Assembly (NCBI GenBank): GCA_013151365.1
Contig: JAADIK010000005.1
Span: 1-23,015 of the forward strand
Reading direction: 5' to 3'
From: Deltaproteobacteria bacterium
Lineage (GTDB): Bacteria; Desulfobacterota; Desulfobulbia; Desulfobulbales; Desulfobulbaceae
DNA: 23,015 nucleotides
The translations under genes were made by a program, and so were the position numbers. A model generated the notes under the pieces. It was not told the DNA's origin. It saw nothing but the letters and a program-made list of their open reading frames with translations, and did not search any database. Positions 17,294 through 23,015 of this stretch are shown one piece after another. The stretch's first letter is position 1. Every line of letters begins with the position of its first letter.

Positions 17294-17995
17294 ATGGGAA
17301 AAATTGTTTTGGCAAACTGGAAGGCGCACCTGTCACCGGCCGGTGCGGAGAAGTGGCTGGCGGAATTTGCCAAGGGCTACCGCCCGCTTCCCGGCCTCCG
17401 GGTTATCCTGGCCGTGCCGTTTCTCCATCTCGACCGGGTCCGGCACCAGGCGGCAGGGCTTGACCGGGTTTACCTCGCGGCCCAGGACGTTTCGCCGTAC
17501 CCGCCGGGCAGCTATACCGGGGCGACTCCGGCCGCCTGGCTTGCCGGGGTAACGAAATACGTTTTGATCGGCCACCGGGAGCGGCGCCGTTATTTTCATG
17601 AAACCATGCCGGACGCGGCCAACAAGGTGAACGAGGCCGTTGCCGCCGGCCTGCGCCCCATTCTGTGTATGGACCGGAACGAGGCCGGGGCCCAGGTGGC
17701 GGCTCTTGACCTGGCAGGTCTGGAGCAGGTGATTCCGGCCTATACGCCGGCCGATGCCGTCCAGCTCGAGGTGGCCAGGAGCGCAGGCGCCATAGCCGAG
17801 GCCGCCGAATACTTTTCCGCCCTTGCCGACGGCCGGCCGGTCCTGTACGGCGGCGGCGTCAACGCGGATACGGTCGGCGACCTGATCGCCCTGCCGCAGC
17901 TGGCCGGGGTGATGACCGCCGCCGGCTGCCTGGACCCCCGGCGCTTCATCAATCTCCTGGCCCGGGCCGGCGAGGCCCTGGGCCTGGATTCGTGA
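17294..17995 (+). CDS. Triosephosphate isomerase-like protein lacking the catalytic Glu
   Basis: A 233-residue TIM-barrel protein of the triosephosphate isomerase family, close in length to archaeal forms. It keeps the N-terminal LANWK (catalytic Asn-x-Lys), AAQDVSPYPPGSYTGA, and IGHRERR with the electrophilic histidine, then ETMPDAANKVNEAVAAGLRPILC. At the position of the catalytic base, where the family reads AYEPVWAIGTG or AVEPPELIGTG, this protein reads AYTPADAVQLEVARSAG: Glu is replaced by Thr and the phosphate-gripping loop 6 is lost. The later phosphate motif is also altered (GVMTAAGCL). It is therefore probably not a normal TIM. ATG at 17294 has GGAG nine bases upstream; GTG at 17288 is an alternative. 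It is probably co-transcribed with the SDR gene. Confidence 0.85.
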   Translation: MGKIVLANWKAHLSPAGAEKWLAEFAKGYRPLPGLRVILAVPFLHLDRVRHQAAGLDRVYLAAQDVSPYPPGSYTGATPAAWLAGVTKYVLIGHRERRRYFHETMPDAANKVNEAVAAGLRPILCMDRNEAGAQVAALDLAGLEQVIPAYTPADAVQLEVARSAGAIAEAAEYFSALADGRPVLYGGGVNADTVGDLIALPQLAGVMTAAGCLDPRRFINLLARAGEALGLDS

Positions 17996-18014
17996 CGGGA
18001 TACGGGCGCCCCTG

Positions 18015-18431
18015 TCAGATCTGGTAGACAAAGCATTCCTGCAACTGTTTCTGTTTTTTCAGCAATTCGGCCAGGCTGATATTAAAGGTCTCCTTTACCC
18101 GCTGCTCCGCCTCGCCGAAAAGCCAGCCCACGGCATCGTGCGGTGCCGGGGGCTGGCTTTGGATTTCAATCTCTCCCCCCAGGACCTGTAGAACCGCCAG
18201 GGCGGAAAGGTGGGCGGGGGCGACGGCCAGCCGGTATCCGCCCCTGTTGCCCCTGACGCTGGTCACGATCCCGGCCCGTCCCAGGCGGTTGAATATCTGC
18301 TCCAGGAAGGGGCGGGAGATACCATCGCGCGCCGCGATTTCTTTGATCTGCAGAAGACCCTTGTCGTAATGCCCGGCCAGGGTGAGGACGGCGGTCAGGC
18401 CATAGCGGCACTTGTTGCTGACAGCAAGCAT
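18015..18431 (-). CDS. Rrf2 family transcriptional regulator
   Basis: A 138-residue Rrf2 family repressor. The N-terminal winged helix-turn-helix runs from CRYGLTAVLTLAGHYDKG through IKEIAARDGISRPFLEQIFNRL to the wing VRGNRGGYRLA. The three clustered cysteines that bind the Fe-S cluster in IscR-type members are missing (only Cys8 and a Cys near the C-terminus remain), so it resembles CymR-like, cluster-free members that sense cysteine or sulfide status through a partner protein. It is divergent from the sulfur-transfer operon and a good candidate for its regulator. ATG at 18431 has GGAGGG about 10 bases upstream. It converges with the TIM-like gene, 19 bp apart. Confidence 0.92.
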   Translation of the reverse strand: MLAVSNKCRYGLTAVLTLAGHYDKGLLQIKEIAARDGISRPFLEQIFNRLGRAGIVTSVRGNRGGYRLAVAPAHLSALAVLQVLGGEIEIQSQPPAPHDAVGWLFGEAEQRVKETFNISLAELLKKQKQLQECFVYQI

Positions 18432-18770
18432 CTTGTTTCTTCCCTCCTTGTTTTTTTATTGTCCCTCTGTGAGACCTTCACCTTCATTGTGCTTGTACAT
18501 ACTTCTCAGTTTGTTCTGATCGGCAGGGGCTCGGGTCCGGTCCCGCGGTTTACGGACCAACCCGACGGCCATTGTCAAAAAAATTATTGACATTCGCCGT
18601 TGTTTGGCATAATTTGGAATCAATCTTGACTTACTTTACAGTTTTAGTCAAGAAATAACTCGGACAATAAAAAAATGCCGCTTCCGGACCCAGGGTTGGA
18701 CAGCCTCGGGGGAAGTCGGTCAAAAATTGTATATCGCCGGCAGGGCCACCCTGCCATGGAGGTAAAACGC
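18432..18770. other. Divergent regulatory region between rrf2 and hcyS
   Basis: A 339-base gap with no gene. Besides the promoter and dyad listed separately, it has a second inverted repeat, GGTCCG (18534-18539) and CGGACC (18553-18558), nearer the regulator gene. It probably holds promoters for both directions. The leader of the sulfur operon would be about 150 bases long if transcription starts near 18620. Confidence 0.6.
18587..18653 (+). promoter_or_regulatory. Promoter and Rrf2-type operator of the sulfur operon
   Basis: TTGACA (18587-18592) is a consensus -35 box. TAATTT (18610-18615, 17-base spacing) or CATAAT (18608-18613, 15-base spacing) is the likely -10. Just downstream, at the expected transcription start, TCTTGACT (18624-18631) and AGTCAAGA (18646-18653) form a perfect 8-bp inverted repeat spanning 30 bp. 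This is a size and place suited to repression by a dimeric Rrf2 protein. Confidence 0.55.
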
Positions 18771-18983
18771 ATGGAAATTACAGTCAACGGAGTGGCGCAG
18801 TCGATCGCGGCCGCCGAACCGGATCTTCTCTCGGTACTGAAAAGCAACAAGATCGAGGACCCGCAGATGGTTGCCGTCCAGCTCAACGGTCAGTTTGTTG
18901 AAAGCAGTCAATACGCGGCAACCATCCTGTCGGAAGGTGACGTGGTCGAATTCCTCTATTTCATGGGGGGCGGCAGTCGATGA
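18771..18983 (+). CDS. ThiS/MoaD-like sulfur carrier with masked C-terminus (HcyS-like)
   Basis: A 70-residue beta-grasp (ubiquitin-like) sulfur carrier. It begins MEITVNGVAQ and ends GDVVEFLYFMGGGSR. ThiS and MoaD end in free Gly-Gly, which is adenylated and thiocarboxylated. Here a short tail (SR or GSR) follows the glycines, so the protein should be inactive until trimmed. A JAMM protease encoded downstream is the obvious trimming enzyme, as in the HcyS/HcyD pair of Wolinella succinogenes and the QbsE/QbsD pair of Pseudomonas. The start is ATG 18771, with GGAGG at 18758-18762. Longer in-frame starts exist (18756, 18675) but lack an SD. Its TGA overlaps the next ATG (ATGA), implying translational coupling. 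Confidence 0.87.
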   Translation: MEITVNGVAQSIAAAEPDLLSVLKSNKIEDPQMVAVQLNGQFVESSQYAATILSEGDVVEFLYFMGGGSR

Positions 18984-20212
18984 CGGGTTTTACCACCCGG
19001 GCCGTCCACGGGGCGGCCGACGGCAAGGATGTTCATGGGGCGTTGCGGACCCCGGTCTACGATACGGCCGCCTTTGCCCACGAATCGTCCCTGGATATCC
19101 AGATGGCCTTTGAGGGCAAAAAAGCGGCCCATTCCTACAGCCGCATCTCCAATCCCACGGTGAGTGATTTTGAGCAGCGGCTGCGGCTGCTGACCGGGGC
19201 GCGGGGGGTCCTGGCCCTGGCTTCCGGCATGGCGGCCATCAGCAACCTGGTCCTGGTCATTGCCGGCGCGGGCCGCAATATCGTCACCAGCCGCTATCTC
19301 TTCGGCAATACCCTCTCGCTTTTTCAGCACACCCTCGGCCCCTGGGGACTGGAGACCCGTTTTGTCGACATGACCCGGCCCGATGAGGTGGCGGCGGCCA
19401 TTGATTCCAACACCTGCGCGCTCTTTCTCGAGGCGATCACCAACCCGCAGCTCGAGGTGGCCGACTTTACGGCCCTTGGCACCATTGCCGCGGAGCACCG
19501 GGTGCCGCTGGTCGTCGATACCACCATGGTCACCCCCTATCTCTTTCCGGCCGCCAAGTTCGGGGTCGCGGTCGAAGTCATATCCAGCACCAAGTATATA
19601 TCGGGCGGCGCGACCAGTATCGGCGGGGCCGTCATCGATACCGGCGTCTTTGACTGGCGGCTGCTGCCGGGCCTGCGCGCCTGGGCGGCAAAGGCCGGTC
19701 CCATGGCCCTGCTCGCCGCTCTGCGGCGTGAAACTTTTCGCAACCTGGGGGCCTGTCTCGCCCCTCACAACGCCTATCTGCAGAGCCTCGGCCTGGAGAC
19801 CCTCAGCCTGCGGATTGACCGCAGTTGCGAAAACGCCCTGGACCTGGCCCGTTTTCTTGACCGCCAGCCCAAGATCGTCAAGGTCAACTATCCGGGGCTG
19901 GCGGAATCACCTTTTCACCAGTTGGCCCGGCAGCAGTTCGGCGGTCGTTTCGGCGGCGTCCTGACCTTTGCCCTGGCCGACCGGCAGAGCTGTTTCACCC
20001 TGATGGATACGCTCGGCCTGATCCGGCGGGCCACCAACATCAATGACAACAAAACCCTGATCCTGCACCCGGCTTCGACCCTGTTCTGTGAATTTTCCGC
20101 AGCGGAAAAAGAAGAGATGGGGGTGACTGACAACCTGGTGCGGCTCTCGGTCGGCATCGAGGATGTCGAGGATCTCAAGGTTGACCTACTCAAAGGACTT
20201 GCACGGCTATGA
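18980..20212 (+). CDS. MetY-like PLP enzyme (O-acetylhomoserine sulfhydrylase family)
   Basis: A 410-residue Cys/Met-metabolism PLP enzyme. Visible family features are the PLP phosphate-contact segment YSRISNPTVSDFEQRL, ALASGMAAIS, the conserved VDTTMVTPYLF (the Asp that contacts the pyridine), and EVISSTKYISGG with Lys205 as the Schiff-base lysine. The C-terminal domain ends LVRLSVGIEDVEDL. In this context it most likely joins the thiocarboxylate of the sulfur carrier to O-acetylhomoserine, giving a carrier-homocysteine adduct. Direct use of sulfide, or cystathionine gamma-synthase/lyase activity, cannot be excluded from the sequence. ATGA overlaps link it both to the carrier gene before and to the E1-like gene after it. 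Confidence 0.9.
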   Translation: MTGFTTRAVHGAADGKDVHGALRTPVYDTAAFAHESSLDIQMAFEGKKAAHSYSRISNPTVSDFEQRLRLLTGARGVLALASGMAAISNLVLVIAGAGRNIVTSRYLFGNTLSLFQHTLGPWGLETRFVDMTRPDEVAAAIDSNTCALFLEAITNPQLEVADFTALGTIAAEHRVPLVVDTTMVTPYLFPAAKFGVAVEVISSTKYISGGATSIGGAVIDTGVFDWRLLPGLRAWAAKAGPMALLAALRRETFRNLGACLAPHNAYLQSLGLETLSLRIDRSCENALDLARFLDRQPKIVKVNYPGLAESPFHQLARQQFGGRFGGVLTFALADRQSCFTLMDTLGLIRRATNINDNKTLILHPASTLFCEFSAAEKEEMGVTDNLVRLSVGIEDVEDLKVDLLKGLARL

Positions 20213-21018
20213 TCGATTTTACCACAGAGCAACTGAACCGTTACAGCAGGCATATTCTCCTCAAGGACGTGGGCGTGGAAGGCCAGGTCAAACTGGGCCG
20301 GGCCCGGGTGCTGGTGGTCGGCGCCGGCGGTCTCGGCTCACCGGCCGCCCTGTACCTGGCCGCGGCCGGGGTCGGCACCATCGGCATTGTTGACAATGAC
20401 CAGGTGGATATCTCGAATCTCCAGCGGCAGATCGTCCATGGCACGAAGGATATCGGCCGCTCCAAGGTGGAGTCGGCCGCCGAGGCCATGCGGGCCATTA
20501 ATCCGGATGTCGAGGTGCGGCCGCTGGCGACCATGCTCTGCGCCGACAATATCATGGAGATCATCAAGGACTATGATTTTATTCTCGACGGCTGCGATAA
20601 TTTTCCCACCAAATTCCTGGTGAACGATGCCTGCGTCATGGCGGGCATTCCGTTCTCTCACGGCGGCATCCTGCGTTTCGACGGTCAGACCATGACCGTC
20701 ATCCCGGGTGAGTCCGCCTGTTACCGCTGCGTCTTCCGGCAGCCGCCGCCGCCCGACTCCGTGCCCACCTGTTCCCAGGCCGGGGTGCTGGGGGCCATTG
20801 CCGGCATGCTGGGCACCATCCAGACGGCCGAGGCCCTGAAGTATATCACCGGCGCCGGCCGGCTCCTGACCGATACCCTGCTCAGTTTCGACGCCAGCAA
20901 CATGGATTTCCGCAAGGTTGCCCTGCGGCGGCAGGACGATTGCCCCGTCTGCGGCGCCCGGCCGACCATTACCGAACTCACTGATGCGGAACAGACCGTC
21001 TGCGCGTTGAAAAAATAG
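20209..21018 (+). CDS. E1-like adenylyltransferase of ThiF/MoeB family (HcyF-like)
   Basis: A 269-residue cytoplasmic enzyme predicted to adenylate the C-terminal glycine of the carrier protein with ATP. The N-terminus reads LNRYSRHILLKDVGVEGQ, as in MoeB/ThiF. The nucleotide-binding glycine motif VLVVGAGGLGSPAALYLA and the DNDQVDISNLQRQ segment follow, then the aspartate-bearing ILDGCDNFPTKFLVNDAC. Two Cys pairs (CYRC and CPVC) form the structural zinc site. A conserved cysteine in VPTCSQAGVLG occupies the place of the catalytic or acceptor cysteine. There is no rhodanese domain, so sulfur must come from sulfide or another carrier. Its ATG overlaps the stop of the PLP enzyme gene. Confidence 0.92.
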   Translation: MIDFTTEQLNRYSRHILLKDVGVEGQVKLGRARVLVVGAGGLGSPAALYLAAAGVGTIGIVDNDQVDISNLQRQIVHGTKDIGRSKVESAAEAMRAINPDVEVRPLATMLCADNIMEIIKDYDFILDGCDNFPTKFLVNDACVMAGIPFSHGGILRFDGQTMTVIPGESACYRCVFRQPPPPDSVPTCSQAGVLGAIAGMLGTIQTAEALKYITGAGRLLTDTLLSFDASNMDFRKVALRRQDDCPVCGARPTITELTDAEQTVCALKK

Positions 21019-21028
21019 AAAATAAATT

Positions 21029-21063
21029 GAGGCAAGGTGTCTTCTTGGCACCATTGAACGAAC
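21029..21063 (+). promoter_or_regulatory. Hairpin between SD and start of the JAMM gene
   Basis: The metalloprotease ATG (21064) has no SD at normal distance. GAGG lies at 21029-21032 and is followed by a hairpin (GGTGTC 21036-21041, GGCACC 21047-21052, extended by CAA/TTG). Folding it out leaves exactly seven bases (21057-21063) between GAGG and ATG, a good SD spacing. It could act as a hairpin-bridged ribosome binding site. Confidence 0.4.
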
Positions 21064-21486
21064 ATGTTGAAAATAGAAGAATCAGTCTTAAACGCGATAA
21101 TCGACCATGCCCGGGAAGACACGCCTGTTGAGGCCTGCGGTTATCTTGCCGCCGGCGACGGAATTGTCCGGCGGCACTATCGGCTCGCCAACCTGGACCG
21201 GGCCGGCGACCATTTTTCCATGGACCCCCGGGAGCAGTTCGAGACCATCCGGCAGATGCGGGAAGACGGGCTCGGCCCGGTTGCGGTTTATCACAGCCAT
21301 CCCGAAACCCCGGCCCGCCCTTCGGTGGAAGACATTCGCCTTGCCCATGATCCGGGCATGAGCTACGTCATTATTTCCCTGGCGGCCCGGCAACCGGTGG
21401 TTAAATCGTTTCGGATCGTTGAGACGAAGGTCACCCCGGAGGAAATATTTATCGTCCGTTCCGCGGACGAGGAGGTAAAGAAATGA
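21064..21486 (+). CDS. JAMM/MPN+ metalloprotease, M67 family (HcyD-like)
   Basis: A 140-residue zinc isopeptidase/carboxypeptidase of the Mec+/JAB family. The complete JAMM site is visible: Glu23 (PVEACGYL), His77 and His79 in YHSHP, Ser87 and Asp90 in PSVEDI, matching H-x-H-x(10)-D. In the homologous pathway this enzyme does two jobs: it removes the masking tail of the sulfur carrier and later hydrolyses the carrier-homocysteine bond to release homocysteine. The length is typical for the single-domain bacterial forms. It follows the E1-like gene after 45 bases and its stop overlaps the start of the TusA-like gene (ATGA). Confidence 0.93.
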   Translation: MLKIEESVLNAIIDHAREDTPVEACGYLAAGDGIVRRHYRLANLDRAGDHFSMDPREQFETIRQMREDGLGPVAVYHSHPETPARPSVEDIRLAHDPGMSYVIISLAARQPVVKSFRIVETKVTPEEIFIVRSADEEVKK

Positions 21487-21728
21487 ACAGCGAAGTGATC
21501 ATCAATGCCCGCAAGGACCTGCACGGAGTCAGCTGCCCCATGAACATGGTCTATACCAAGGTGGCCCTGGCTGAACTCGGTCCGGGCCAGATCCTGGAGG
21601 TGATTCTCGATGACGGCCCGCCGATCAACAACGTGCCGGGCTCGCTCAAAAGGGAAGGACATGAAATCCTGCGGCAGCAACAGTGTGAAGACGGCAGCTG
21701 GGCGCTTTTGATCCGCAAGAGTGACTGA
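21483..21728 (+). CDS. TusA/SirA family sulfur-transfer protein
   Basis: An 81-residue TusA-like protein, predicted to carry sulfur as a persulfide on a conserved cysteine. The motif is LHGVSCPMNMVYTKVAL with Cys18; the usual CPxP is CPMN here. The fold matches the family: an N-terminal strand, the Cys helix, and the later strands ILEVILDDGPP and WALLIRKSD. As the last gene of the operon and coupled by ATGA to the protease gene, it probably supplies or channels sulfur to the carrier protein. No separate promoter is seen. Repeat element A3 lies 27 bases after the stop and may terminate the operon. Confidence 0.92.
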   Translation: MNSEVIINARKDLHGVSCPMNMVYTKVALAELGPGQILEVILDDGPPINNVPGSLKREGHEILRQQQCEDGSWALLIRKSD

Positions 21729-21755
21729 ACGCTCTGCGGTTTTATTGGTCTTGAG

Positions 21756-21871
21756 AACGTAAGATGACACAGTCACCCCAGATTTACGCAGTTACAACCG
21801 TAGCTATAGCTCCTCCTATATGCGGGCGGGAGTCACCGTGTGAAGATGGGGTGCCTGTGTCATCTTACGTT
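21756..21871. repeat. Palindromic repeat element A, copy 3
   Basis: The outer stem is 17 bp and perfect: AACGTAAGATGACACAG (21756-21772) with 21855-21871. Read on the minus strand the core matches copies 1 and 2 (CACAGGCACCCCATCTTCAC, a CCGCCCGCATATAG-type centre, CGTAAATCTG). The extended flank seen with copies 1 and 2 is missing. It fills the gap between the convergent tusA-like and htpX genes. The htpX stop codon TAA (21872-21870) overlaps the stem, so it sits where a bidirectional terminator is expected. Confidence 0.85.
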
Positions 21872-22700
21872 ACATGGCCATGAGCCGGCGTACCCGTTCC
21901 TCGACGGGCGGATGGGTGGAAAACAGGTTGGCCAGCCGGCCGCCGAGCGGATTGACGATATACATCTGGGCCGTCGCCGGATTGACCTGCATGGGCGCCT
22001 GCCGGTTGTAATCGGTCAGTTTCCCCAGGGCGGCGGCCAGCGCCTTCGGCCGGCCGCAGATTTTCGCCCCCGCGGCATCGGCCAGGTATTCGCGGCTCCG
22101 GGAGATGGCCATCTGGATGAGAGCGGCGGAGATGGGCGCGACGATTATCATGATGAGGGCGGCCAGCGGATTGCCGCCTTCGTCGTCGGAGCGGCCGCCG
22201 CCGAAGATCATGGTCCACTGGGCCATGGTGGCCAGGTAACTGATGGCGCCGGCCATGACGGCCGCAATGGAACTGATGAGGATGTCGCGGTTTTTGATGT
22301 GGCCGAGTTCGTGGCCGAGGACGCCCTCCAGTTCGTTCCGGTTCAGGAGCTGCAGGAGGCCCGTGGTAACGGCAACCGCGGCGTGTTCGGGGTCGCGGCC
22401 CGTGGCAAAGGCATTGGGCGTCGGGTTGTCGATAATATAGACCTGCGGTTTCGGCAGGGCTGCCCGGACGGCCAGGGTTTCAACGACGCGGTGCAGTTCC
22501 GGCGCTTCCCCCGGCGATACCGGGCGAGCCCGGTTCATGGCCAGGGCCATTTTGTCACTGTTCCAGTAGGCAAAGAAATTCAGGCCGACCGCTATCAGCA
22601 GGGCGATGATCATGCCCTGCCTGCCGGCCATGACCTGTCCCCCCACCATGAACAGGGCGGTGAGCGCGGCCATCAGGATAAAGGTTTTCAAGGTGTTCAT
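21870..22700 (-). CDS. htpX: Protease HtpX homologue (M48 family)
   Basis: A membrane-bound zinc metalloprotease of family M48B, involved in quality control of inner-membrane proteins. Two N-terminal membrane segments (about residues 3-22 and 30-45) are followed by the cytoplasmic protease domain with HELGH (GVLGHELGHIKNRD), and the third zinc ligand Glu in SREYLAD. Two further hydrophobic segments lie between them (ISSIAAVMAGAISYLATMA and AALIMIIVAPISAALIQMA). The C-terminus has the family ending LFSTHPPVEERVRRL. ATG at 22700 gives the typical start MNTLKTFILMAAL; a TTG at 22712 would add four residues and has a weak GGA upstream. The stop lies within repeat element A3. Confidence 0.93.
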   Translation of the reverse strand: MNTLKTFILMAALTALFMVGGQVMAGRQGMIIALLIAVGLNFFAYWNSDKMALAMNRARPVSPGEAPELHRVVETLAVRAALPKPQVYIIDNPTPNAFATGRDPEHAAVAVTTGLLQLLNRNELEGVLGHELGHIKNRDILISSIAAVMAGAISYLATMAQWTMIFGGGRSDDEGGNPLAALIMIIVAPISAALIQMAISRSREYLADAAGAKICGRPKALAAALGKLTDYNRQAPMQVNPATAQMYIVNPLGGRLANLFSTHPPVEERVRRLMAM

Positions 22701-22845
22701 CGTCAATTTCAAATCCAGGCGCTGATGATTCTGCGAATTTGTGCCCGGCCCGGAACGGTTTTTTGCCCGCTCCCGGCGTTATGCTCAGAAAATAAGTTGT
22801 TTTCGCGTGAAGTCAAGATGCGTCAGCCGGTGCTTGACAGGATAC

Positions 22846-23015
22846 CTATGAGAACAGGAAGTAGTAATACACTCCATAGGCGGCAAGAAACAGGAGGCCG
22901 TGCCAGCGTTTGATGCCGTGGCTTTGCTGCAGGATGGCGACCAGGGCCAGGGAAAAGGCCAGCATTACCGGCAGGTCGCGCTGCAGGAGAGCGGCTGACA
23001 GGGCAAAAGGTTTGA
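22846..23015 (-). CDS. C-terminus of a Na+/Ca2+ antiporter family protein (partial)
   Basis: The last 55 codons of a gene that runs out of the window on the right. The visible part has a hydrophobic segment (LPVMLAFSLALVAIL), a short polar loop QQSHGIKRWHG, and a second hydrophobic segment LLFLAAYGVYYYFLFS at the C-terminus. This pattern (DLPVML, R-x-G/x-G-L-L, aromatic tail) resembles the end of YrbG/CaCA family sodium/calcium exchangers. The identification rests on a short terminal piece, so the family call is moderate. It is on the same strand as htpX, with about 145 bases between them. Confidence 0.6.
   Translation of the reverse strand, partial: KPFALSAALLQRDLPVMLAFSLALVAILQQSHGIKRWHGLLFLAAYGVYYYFLFS

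Overview
The window looks like chromosomal DNA of a high-GC, Gram-negative anaerobe, most likely a Desulfobulbales-type member of the Desulfobacterota (former Deltaproteobacteria). This rests on an outer-membrane porin with a signal peptide, a DnaA with an unusual Walker A/B region, a HemY-type protoporphyrinogen oxidase, and a sulfide-oriented homocysteine operon. The taxonomic call is an inference from gene content, not from a marker search. Nearly all genes are housekeeping genes. The accessory content is two families of non-coding palindromic repeats.

Layout, left to right: repeat element A1 and a gene-poor stretch (1-858); a porin with a strong terminator (859-2083); an eno-glgP operon on the minus strand (2197-6080); a gene-poor stretch with a perfect hairpin and element A2 (6081-6638); a lipoprotein-pcm operon on the minus strand (6639-7666); htpG bracketed by two inverted copies of a second repeat, family B (7707-10151); hemY on the plus strand (10239-11657); dnaA on the minus strand with a candidate origin region upstream (11791-13911); an icd-comF operon on the minus strand (13912-15866); an SDR epimerase followed by a triosephosphate isomerase homologue that lacks the catalytic glutamate (16089-17995); an Rrf2 regulator facing a five-gene sulfur-transfer operon (18015-21728); element A3 between convergent genes; htpX; and the C-terminus of a Na+/Ca2+ antiporter family protein at the right edge.

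The most coherent system is the operon at 18771-21728: a ThiS-like sulfur carrier with a masked tail (GGGSR), a MetY-like PLP enzyme, an E1-like adenylyltransferase, a JAMM/M67 metalloprotease and a TusA protein. Three of the four junctions are ATGA overlaps. It matches the protein-thiocarboxylate-dependent homocysteine pathway known from Wolinella succinogenes (HcyS, MetY, HcyF, HcyD), with a different masking tail, a TusA partner, and a divergent Rrf2 gene with a candidate operator.

The most unusual non-coding signal is family A: three roughly 110-130 bp hairpins with a conserved core, in which a 4-bp block of the outer stem differs in every copy yet is perfectly complementary within each copy.
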